Source: UBA4132 sp037133675
GTDB lineage: Bacteria; Pseudomonadota; Gammaproteobacteria; Methylococcales; Methylomonadaceae
Direction of reading: 5' to 3'
NCBI GenBank assembly: GCA_037133675.1
Contig: JBAXNR010000114.1
Location: forward strand, 1-11,880
Length of the DNA stretch: 11,880 nucleotides
The position numbers and the translations under genes were made by a program. Position 1 is the first letter of the stretch, and every line of letters starts with the position of its first letter. Below, piece after piece: positions 6,808-11,880 of the stretch. The notes beneath the pieces were generated by a model. The model worked only from the letters and a program-made list of their open reading frames with translations. It was not told the DNA's origin and searched no databases.

Positions 6808-8055
6808 ATGGATTATTTTAATTATCGAAACGCTGAACTGTTTGCCGAAGAGGTAACAGTAGCGGACATTATTTATAAATACGGTAGCCCTTGCTACATC
6901 TATTCCAGAGCGACATTGGAAAGACATTGGCGAGCCTTCGATTCAGCGTTTGGCGATCAAGCACACTTAATTTGTTATGCAGTCAAAGCCAATTCCAATA
7001 TTGGTTTGTTGAATGTGTTGGCGCGTTTAGGTTCAGGTTTTGATATAGTCTCGTTAGGCGAACTGCAACGAGTGATTGCTGCGGGTGGTGATGCGAAAAA
7101 AATCGTCTTTTCAGGGGTTGGTAAACGCGAAGATGAAATTTTAGCCGCCTTAAAAATGGGTATTGCCTGTTTTAATATTGAAGTGAGTAGTGAACTTGAC
7201 CGTATTAACGCGCTTGCTGAACAACTAGGCATCATCGCGCCCGTGTCATTTCGGGTCAATCCAGATGTAGATGCCAAAACTCACCCCTATATTGCGACGG
7301 GGTTAAAAGAAAATAAATTTGGTATTGATATAGAACTAGCCCTAGTCGAATACCGTCGTGCTGCCGCCATGCCACATATCAAGGTCATCGGTATCGATTG
7401 TCATATTGGCTCACAACTCACAGAAACTCGCCCATTTTTAGACGCATTGGACAAAATTCTAGCGTTAGTTGAGATTCTTAAAGCGGAAGGTATTGAGTTA
7501 CAGCATTTAGATTTAGGCGGTGGTGTCGGTATTCGCTACAAAGACGAACAACCGCCCGAACCTGCCGACTATATTCAAGCGATATTGGCACGTCTAGGGA
7601 AAAATAAGTTTAAAATTTTATTAGAACCTGGTCGTGCTATTGTCGGCAATGCGGGTATTTTAGTGACCCAAGTTGAATATCTAAAACCGACTACTCACAA
7701 AAATTTTGCCATTGTTGATGCAGCAATGAACGACTTAGTACGCCCGTCTTTATACAGCGCGTGGCAAGACATTATTCCTGTTAATCTACAAAGTACTGCC
7801 TCTGCACAACACTGGGATATAGTTGGTCCCGTGTGCGAAACAGGCGATTTTTTGGGCAAAGATCGCGTTCTACAGTTGGAACAAGGCGATTTATTAGCGA
7901 TACGTTCCGCAGGTGCTTATGGTTTTAGCATGAGTTCCAATTATAATTCCAGACCGCGTGTTGCCGAAGTGATGGTTGATGGCGAAGATATTCATTTAAT
8001 TCGCGCCAGAGAAACTATAGAACAACTTTGGACAGGCGAACACTTGTTACCGTAA
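6808..8055 (+). CDS. lysA: diaminopimelate decarboxylase
   Basis: PLP-dependent fold-type III (alanine-racemase-like) enzyme that decarboxylates meso-diaminopimelate to L-lysine, the last step of lysine synthesis, in the cytoplasm. It has 415 residues, the normal length. Visible motifs: the Schiff-base Lys60 in ICYAVKANSN, HIGSQLTE (199-206), phosphate-binding LGGGVGIRY (236-244), EPGRAIVGNAG (273-283), catalytic Cys343 in GPVCETGDFLGKDR, and SAGAYGFSMSSNYNSRPR (367-384). ATG 6808 lies 2 nt after the lptM stop, so the two are co-transcribed. In many relatives dapF follows lysA; here a DUF2058 gene follows instead, with its Shine-Dalgarno touching the lysA stop. Confidence 0.96.
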   Translation: MDYFNYRNAELFAEEVTVADIIYKYGSPCYIYSRATLERHWRAFDSAFGDQAHLICYAVKANSNIGLLNVLARLGSGFDIVSLGELQRVIAAGGDAKKIVFSGVGKREDEILAALKMGIACFNIEVSSELDRINALAEQLGIIAPVSFRVNPDVDAKTHPYIATGLKENKFGIDIELALVEYRRAAAMPHIKVIGIDCHIGSQLTETRPFLDALDKILALVEILKAEGIELQHLDLGGGVGIRYKDEQPPEPADYIQAILARLGKNKFKILLEPGRAIVGNAGILVTQVEYLKPTTHKNFAIVDAAMNDLVRPSLYSAWQDIIPVNLQSTASAQHWDIVGPVCETGDFLGKDRVLQLEQGDLLAIRSAGAYGFSMSSNYNSRPRVAEVMVDGEDIHLIRARETIEQLWTGEHLLP

Positions 8056-8066
8056 GGAAGCCCACG

Positions 8067-8621
8067 ATGAGCAAACAAAAATTATCGTTACAAGAGCAAT
8101 TATTAAAATCGGGTTTAGTCAGTTCCGCAAAGGCGAAAAGTGTCAAATCTGATAAACACAAACAAGAACAACTGCACCGTAAAAATAATATCGTAGTAGC
8201 GGATGAAGCCAAAGAATTGGCACAAAAAGCGCGGGCGGAACAACTGGCAAAAGATATTGAACTCAATCAACAACGTCAGCAACAAGAACTCAAAAAACAG
8301 CTACTTGCCCAAGTTAAACAACTAATCGAACAGAACAAACAGCCCAGAGATGAAGATGGAGTTGCTTACCGTTTTAATGACGATAACAAAGTAAAAACTT
8401 TGTATGTCTCAGAAATCATGCGGGCGCAATTGATTAACGGAAAACTAGCCATCGTAAAATTAGGCAAAAACTACCAAGTGGTTTCCGCAGAGGTAGCGCA
8501 AAAAATCAGTGAGCGTGATGTGAACAGCGTAGTGGTACATAATGAAGTTATAACAGCAAAGGTTGAACAGCCAGACGATCCTTATGCCGCTTATGCAGTG
8601 CCAGATGATTTAATGTGGTAG
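8067..8621 (+). CDS. DUF2058 (YaiL-family) protein
   Basis: A 184-residue protein whose start MSKQKLSLQEQLLKSGLVS matches the conserved opening of the DUF2058/YaiL family. A long, highly charged helical segment follows (about 25-95, rich in Lys, Gln and Glu, probably coiled coil) with KQLLAQVKQLIEQNKQPR, then a small C-terminal domain with VAYRFNDDNKVKTLYVSE and QLINGKLAIVKLGKNYQVV. The family is often labelled a nucleoprotein or polynucleotide-associated enzyme, but its biochemical role is not established. ATG 8067 has a strong AAGGAAG Shine-Dalgarno (8054-8060) overlapping the lysA stop codon; a GTG or TTG start further upstream would lie inside lysA and is rejected. The gene ends the argS-to-DUF2058 run. 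Confidence 0.88.
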   Translation: MSKQKLSLQEQLLKSGLVSSAKAKSVKSDKHKQEQLHRKNNIVVADEAKELAQKARAEQLAKDIELNQQRQQQELKKQLLAQVKQLIEQNKQPRDEDGVAYRFNDDNKVKTLYVSEIMRAQLINGKLAIVKLGKNYQVVSAEVAQKISERDVNSVVVHNEVITAKVEQPDDPYAAYAVPDDLMW

Positions 8622-8697
8622 TTAATGGCAGTCGAATAACCCAATTGAAACAATCAACGGGTAAACTACTGGCTACGAAAATCATTCAACCACTATC

Positions 8698-9633
8698 ATG
8701 ATGTTTCTTGCCAAAGATTTTATCGAAACTGCTGAAAAGTTAGTTTTTGCTGTCGTCGCTCAAAACCTAGAACAGGATAAAGTGCTGTGTTTTTTACGTT
8801 ATGTGCGTGGAAAAACAGGGCAAAAAAAATACGTCACAGAGGAGGCGAATCTTTTTTTGCAACAGCACTATCCCGACTATCTACATTATTCCCCAGTGTT
8901 AGACGCGCATCTTCATGCGGTATCTGTTAATCGTATTATTAGTCATCATCAACCTAAACAACGCTTGCAAGCCATTCTGCACGCTGAGCAAGCTGATGAA
9001 GTGGAGCATGATTTGATTGCATTGTGTCGCTTATTACAAACACACGGTTTGGATTTAACGCACTGCGGCGTAACGGGTTCGCTATTAATCGGTGCGCAAC
9101 AGCACAGCTCCGATATTGATTTAGTGTGTTATGAACGCGGTGTTTTTCAACATTGCCGCGAATTAGTGCGTGAACTAATCGCACAACAGACACTACAGGA
9201 TTTACATGAGCAAGACTGGCAAGACTCTTATCAACGCCGTGATTGTGATCTCAGTTTTACCGATTATGTCTGGCATGAACAGCGTAAATTTAATAAAGCC
9301 CTGATTAACGGGCGCAAATTTGATGTCAGTCTGATTAATCCGTGTGCTTCCCCTTCTACCCATTATCAAAAATGTGGCGCGATAACTTTGCAAGCACAAG
9401 TGATTGATGACACAGCAACTTTTGATTATCCTGCTGAATTCAAGCTAAATCATCCGCACATCGATTCAGTGGTGAGTTTTACCGCCACTTACACAGGGCA
9501 AGCGGTGACGGGTGAAATGGTTGAGGTGTCGGGCTTAGTCGAACAAAATTCACAAGGTGTTAAACGCATCGTAGTGGGTTCAAGTCGAGAAGCACACGGC
9601 GAATATATTAAAGTGATGCAATGCTCAAAATAG
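8698..9633 (+). CDS. polymerase-beta-type nucleotidyltransferase, archaeal-like
   Basis: A 311-residue protein of the DNA polymerase beta nucleotidyltransferase superfamily. The core motif GVTGSLLIGAQQHSSDIDLVCY (124-145) supplies Gly-Ser (127-128) and the metal-binding pair D139/D141. A third carboxylate is probably D209 in KFDVSLI. The N-terminal ~100 residues are helical. The C-terminal part (about 225-308) looks beta-rich and ends GSSREAHGEYIKV. It resembles archaeal predicted nucleotidyltransferases (from memory, COG1665; not checked). The substrate is unknown. It overlaps the HAD gene by 13 nt and lies one gene from beta-RFAP synthase, suggesting a role linked to methanopterin (inference). 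The start is ATG 8698 or the adjacent ATG 8701; neither has a clear Shine-Dalgarno. Confidence 0.75.
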   Translation: MMFLAKDFIETAEKLVFAVVAQNLEQDKVLCFLRYVRGKTGQKKYVTEEANLFLQQHYPDYLHYSPVLDAHLHAVSVNRIISHHQPKQRLQAILHAEQADEVEHDLIALCRLLQTHGLDLTHCGVTGSLLIGAQQHSSDIDLVCYERGVFQHCRELVRELIAQQTLQDLHEQDWQDSYQRRDCDLSFTDYVWHEQRKFNKALINGRKFDVSLINPCASPSTHYQKCGAITLQAQVIDDTATFDYPAEFKLNHPHIDSVVSFTATYTGQAVTGEMVEVSGLVEQNSQGVKRIVVGSSREAHGEYIKVMQCSK

Positions 9634-10283
9634 CCAATTTTTCCGCCGTCATTTTTGATATGGATGGTTTAGTATTAGATACCGAAGCGACATATTTTAT
9701 AGCGTGGCAACAAGCGGCAACGATGCTGGGCTGCACATTATCTGATGCCTTTTGTTATTCCTTGTCAGGGCTGAATGGTCAGGCGATAAGGGAAAAATTA
9801 CTGGCTGAATGTGGTGATGATTTTGACCTGCAACAATTTAATCAAACAGCAACAAGCCAATGGCGTAAGCATATTAATCGCAACGGCATTGCTATAAAAC
9901 ACGGTTTTAACGAGCTACTGGCATTCATTATTGAACAACAATTGCCCTATTGCTTAGCCACCAATAGCCGTACTGCTAACGCGCTTGAATGTCTTGAACT
10001 GGCAGGATTAAGCGATAGCTTCACAATCATCATTAGCCGTGATGATGTTGAACACAGCAAACCTGCACCCGATATATTTTTAAAAGCGGCGGATTACTTA
10101 CAAGTGCCTATTCAGCACTGTTTAGTCTTAGAAGATTCGCATACAGGTATCGTTGCCGCTAAACTAGCGGGGGCTTTTTCCGTGTATGTGCCATCAAATG
10201 CACCGATAAATCCGCTAACCCTTGAACACTGTGATGCTATGCACTCTGATTTATTACAAGTGTTAGAATCACTCCGCGCTTAA
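9621..10283 (+). CDS. HAD-superfamily phosphatase, subfamily IA
   Basis: A 220-residue haloacid-dehalogenase-like hydrolase of the beta-phosphoglucomutase/phosphoglycolate-phosphatase type. Motif I is FDMDGLVLDTE with nucleophile D13 and acid/base D15. A helical C1 cap spans about 20-90. Motif II is LATNSR (T114 or S116), motif III is Lys147 in SKPAPDIF, and motif IV is LVLEDSHTGIVAA (E171, D172). It should remove phosphate from a small cytoplasmic phosphometabolite, or act as a mutase. ATG 9621 overlaps the nucleotidyltransferase stop, and its own stop is 11 nt before beta-RFAP synthase, so the three genes form one operon. A role in dephosphorylating a methanopterin intermediate is plausible by context only; pyrimidine or sugar phosphatases also have this architecture. 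Confidence 0.88.
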   Translation: MLKIANFSAVIFDMDGLVLDTEATYFIAWQQAATMLGCTLSDAFCYSLSGLNGQAIREKLLAECGDDFDLQQFNQTATSQWRKHINRNGIAIKHGFNELLAFIIEQQLPYCLATNSRTANALECLELAGLSDSFTIIISRDDVEHSKPAPDIFLKAADYLQVPIQHCLVLEDSHTGIVAAKLAGAFSVYVPSNAPINPLTLEHCDAMHSDLLQVLESLRA

Positions 10284-10294
10284 CAGAGAGCTTC

Positions 10295-11299
10295 ATGTAT
10301 AATTTTGACAACTTTTCAGCACCACAAACCAACAACCAAATGACACAAGCGTTTACCGTCTCCGTAATTGCCCCCGCTCGATTACACATGGGATTTATTG
10401 ATTTAAGCGGCTCATTGGGTCGTCATTTTGGTAGTATCGGCGTGGCACTGAACGAACACGCCACCCGCTTATCCGTCACTTCCGCCGAACAACGTAGCAT
10501 TACTGGCGCGTCAGCACAACGCGCAGATCAGTGTCTCAGTATGTTATGCAAAGCACTTAATGTTTCTGATAAAGTCAACATTTACATTGAATCAGCAATT
10601 CCTGAACATATCGGCTTAGGTTCGGGTACGCAAATGTCCTTAGCTATTGGCTCAGCATTAAATGTGCTTTACGACTTAAAACTTAGCGTGCGTGAGATTG
10701 CCTCATTGATGGACAGAGGCTTGCGCTCAGGTATTGGCATTGGCATTTTTGAACAAGGTGGATTAGTGGTCGATGGTGGTCGTGGTGAAAACACTATCAT
10801 TCCGCCCGTGCTTGCCCATTTTGATATACCTGAGCAATGGCGATTTATTTTAGTATTTGATGAACGCGGTCAAGGCTTACACGGACATCAGGAAGTTGAA
10901 GCCTTTAAAAAACTACCGCCTTTTCCACAACAAGAAGCCGCCCGTTTGTGCTATTTATTATTAATGCAAGGTTTACCCGCATTAGCCGAAAATGACATCG
11001 TGCGTTTTGGTGAAGTCATCAGCCAATTACAACAATCAGTCGGTGAACATTTTTCCTCCGCACAAGGCGGGGTATTTACCAGTCCAGAAGTTACCCAAGC
11101 CATGCACTGGTTACAACAGCAAGGTGCGGTAGCGATTGGGCAAACCTCATGGGGACCAACGGGTTTTTGTGCCATTGATGGTGCTGCCTTAGCCGAATCA
11201 ATAACAGAACAAGCTCGCCAAAAATTTGTAGACATGAGTAATTTGAGCTTTGTCACCGCCAGTGCGCGTAATTGTGGTGGTGAAGTATTCATCATATAA
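10295..11299 (+). CDS. mptG: beta-ribofuranosylaminobenzene 5'-phosphate synthase
   Basis: A 334-residue GHMP-kinase-fold enzyme that condenses p-aminobenzoate (or 4-hydroxybenzoate in some archaea) with PRPP, releasing CO2 and PPi, in the first committed step of the arylamine part of tetrahydromethanopterin. Diagnostic segments: APARLHMGFIDLSGSLGR (26-43), the GHMP-like loop IPEHIGLGSGTQMSLAIGSA (102-121), RSGIGIGIFEQGGLVVDGGR (144-163), GQTSWGPTGF and SARNCGGEVFI at the C-terminus. The first 16 residues before MTQAFTVSV are a weak extension; an internal start at 10340 is possible, but AGAGAG just before ATG 10295 favours the longer form. This cofactor carries C1 units in methanotrophs and methylotrophs, so the gene is the main metabolic clue to the host. 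It is the last gene of the nucleotidyltransferase-HAD operon. Confidence 0.9.
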   Translation: MYNFDNFSAPQTNNQMTQAFTVSVIAPARLHMGFIDLSGSLGRHFGSIGVALNEHATRLSVTSAEQRSITGASAQRADQCLSMLCKALNVSDKVNIYIESAIPEHIGLGSGTQMSLAIGSALNVLYDLKLSVREIASLMDRGLRSGIGIGIFEQGGLVVDGGRGENTIIPPVLAHFDIPEQWRFILVFDERGQGLHGHQEVEAFKKLPPFPQQEAARLCYLLLMQGLPALAENDIVRFGEVISQLQQSVGEHFSSAQGGVFTSPEVTQAMHWLQQQGAVAIGQTSWGPTGFCAIDGAALAESITEQARQKFVDMSNLSFVTASARNCGGEVFII

Positions 11300-11358
11300 C
11301 CCAGCTATTACAGATAACATCCCTTCAAGCGGCGTTTTTTCGCAACCCAACTGTAGGA

Positions 11359-11439
11359 GTAGTGGGTTAAATCTGTTGTTTTTACTTTTGGGTATGACTG
11401 GCAGTCATGAATATCGCTATAACAGGTTTAACCCACTAC
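11359..11439. repeat. 81-bp element with 19-bp inverted terminal arms
   Basis: GTAGTGGGTTAAATCTGTT (11359-11377) and AACAGGTTTAACCCACTAC (11421-11439) are reverse complements with one mismatch, which can pair as G-U in one orientation. The 43-nt interior carries a second small palindrome, ATGACTG-G-CAGTCAT (11394-11408). No target-site duplication is obvious. The size and structure resemble a REP- or MITE-type nonautonomous element. Its right edge coincides with the point where the SulP reading frame loses family resemblance, suggesting insertion or rearrangement there. It may also serve as the mptG terminator. Confidence 0.65.
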
Positions 11440-11542
11440 CAACACCCGCAAACAAATCATCAGTAAAATCCTGACGTTGGTAGGTTTTCAACCAATCGAT
11501 GATAGGTAAAAATCGTGCTAGAGAGTCAGTGTTATCAAACAT
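11417..11542 (-). pseudogene. truncated SulP-family anion permease (N-terminal fragment)
   Basis: ATG 11542 reads 41 codons to TAG at 11419-11417. Residues 1-34 include LARFLPIIDWLKTYQRQDF and TDDLFAGV, the typical cytoplasmic start of SulP sulfate/anion permeases, which continues in intact proteins into the first membrane helix (usually a VPQ-containing segment). Here the family sequence stops after FAGV, and the last codons (GSGLNLL) come from the palindromic element at 11359-11439. The remaining roughly 450-550 residues expected of a SulP protein are absent from the window. I infer a dead 5' fragment left by insertion or deletion. No clear Shine-Dalgarno is seen. Confidence 0.65.
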
Positions 11543-11612
11543 CACAATGAATTAAGGCTTAGGATTTAAAGGAAAAGTGGTTTTATGTGCATAACACAAT
11601 ATATCAGGGATA

Positions 11613-11717
11613 TTAGTTTTTAGCAGACGATTGGCTTGGCACTCTGTCCAGCACGGTAAGCCCTGCAATCAGGCTCAAGGTCGCAAAAACCAAAAAACAA
11701 GCACCAAAAAACCACAT
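11613..11717 (-). CDS. possible 34-residue single-pass membrane peptide
   Basis: ATG 11717 to TAA 11613 encodes a peptide that begins MWFFGACFLVFATLSLIAGL, one strongly hydrophobic segment, and ends TVLDRVPSQSSAKN. It has the look of a small membrane protein or the end of a decayed membrane protein. No Shine-Dalgarno is visible, and the REP-like pair lies just upstream. It precedes the SulP fragment on the same strand. I do not recognise it, and at this length chance cannot be excluded. Confidence 0.3.
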   Translation of the reverse strand: MWFFGACFLVFATLSLIAGLTVLDRVPSQSSAKN

Positions 11718-11734
11718 TTTAAGTAGATTGGGGA

Positions 11735-11808
11735 TTGGGGGTGAGGCACGAACCCCAACAAGCACAACGATCCAAAAAATGTTGGGGTTCACTATTGTTC
11801 ACCCCAAC
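11735..11808. repeat. REP-like inverted pair of GGGG palindromes
   Basis: Two hairpin units lie back to back. The right unit has perfect 8-bp arms, GTTGGGGT (11781-11788) and ACCCCAAC (11801-11808), with a 12-nt loop. The left unit pairs TTGGGG (11735-11740) with CCCCAA (11753-11758). The units are mutually inverted: GAACCCCAACA (11750-11760) is the exact reverse complement of TGTTGGGGTTC (11780-11790). This is the organisation of REP/BIME elements. It lies 18 nt past the stop of the minus-strand gene entering at the window's right edge, and may act as its terminator. Confidence 0.65.
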
Positions 11809-11825
11809 CAACGAGGATTAAATCA

Positions 11826-11880
11826 TTATTCTTTATCGACGAATTTTTCCGCATAACTGGCTAAATGCGGAATATCAAAA
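11826..11880 (-). CDS. C-terminal end of an unidentified gene (partial)
   Basis: Read on the minus strand from the window edge, 17 codons give FDIPHLASYAEKFVDKE followed by TAA at 11828-11826. The composition is protein-like, and the REP-like hairpins begin just after the stop, as expected of a gene end. The tail is too short to assign a family. The gene continues beyond the right edge. Confidence 0.5.
   Translation of the reverse strand, partial: FDIPHLASYAEKFVDKE

Larger units (their letters stand above)
11300..11880. other. repeat-rich decayed region
   Basis: Past mptG there is no complete gene of normal size. Read on the minus strand the stretch holds the 3' end of an unknown gene (11826-11880), a REP-like inverted pair (11735-11808), a possible 34-codon membrane peptide (11613-11717), a truncated SulP permease start (11417-11542) and an 81-bp palindromic element (11359-11439). 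11300-11358 holds CAACCCAAC-type sequence resembling the GGGTT palindromes next to it, and nothing coding. No clear T-tailed terminator for mptG is visible. Confidence 0.6.

Noticed and set aside
11250..11474. 74-codon plus-strand frame beginning inside mptG and crossing the palindromic element
   Set aside because: It overlaps the end of mptG in another frame and is composed largely of repeat arms. The opposite strand carries the better-supported SulP fragment.
1..11880. CRISPR arrays, tRNA or rRNA genes, intact transposase or prophage genes
   Set aside because: I saw no regularly spaced direct repeats, no tRNA cloverleaf, and no transposase, integrase or phage structural motifs on either strand.

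Overview
The window looks like chromosomal DNA of a gammaproteobacterium, moderately AT-rich. The argS-ftsN and lptM-lysA pairs, a DUF2058 protein and an MltD-type transglycosylase all point there. A beta-ribofuranosylaminobenzene 5'-phosphate (beta-RFAP) synthase gene indicates the tetrahydromethanopterin C1 pathway, so a methanotroph or methylotroph of the Methylococcales type is the best guess. That is inferred from gene content and I name no species.

Layout. 1-135 holds only a short gene tail or remnant, then a 34-bp perfect palindrome that probably terminates transcription from both sides. 199-1766 is a two-gene minus-strand operon: a PAP2 membrane phosphatase and, overlapping it by 4 nt and starting at TTG, a GT-B glycosyltransferase of the MJ1255 type. 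1767-2353 is a 587-bp divergent gap with several short inverted repeats and no convincing gene. 2354-4024 encodes a secreted MltD-like lytic transglycosylase with a long low-complexity insertion. 4175-8621 is a run of plus-strand housekeeping genes: argS, ftsN-like (SPOR), lptM, lysA and a DUF2058 gene. 8698-11299 is a tight three-gene unit: a polymerase-beta-type nucleotidyltransferase, a HAD phosphatase and beta-RFAP synthase. 11300-11880 is a decayed, repeat-bearing stretch read on the minus strand. It holds the last 17 codons of an unknown gene, a REP-like inverted pair, a possible 34-residue membrane peptide, and the first ~34 codons of a SulP-family permease cut off at an 81-bp palindromic element.

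Together the genes serve envelope work (PAP2 phosphatase and glycosyltransferase on lipid carriers; peptidoglycan cleavage by MltD; septal FtsN; LPS-assembly lipoprotein LptM; LysA making lysine from the peptidoglycan precursor meso-DAP), translation (argS) and methanopterin cofactor synthesis. No complete novel defence or mobile system is visible. The parts most worth a second look are the nucleotidyltransferase/HAD pair with beta-RFAP synthase, and the truncated SulP gene with its palindromic elements.
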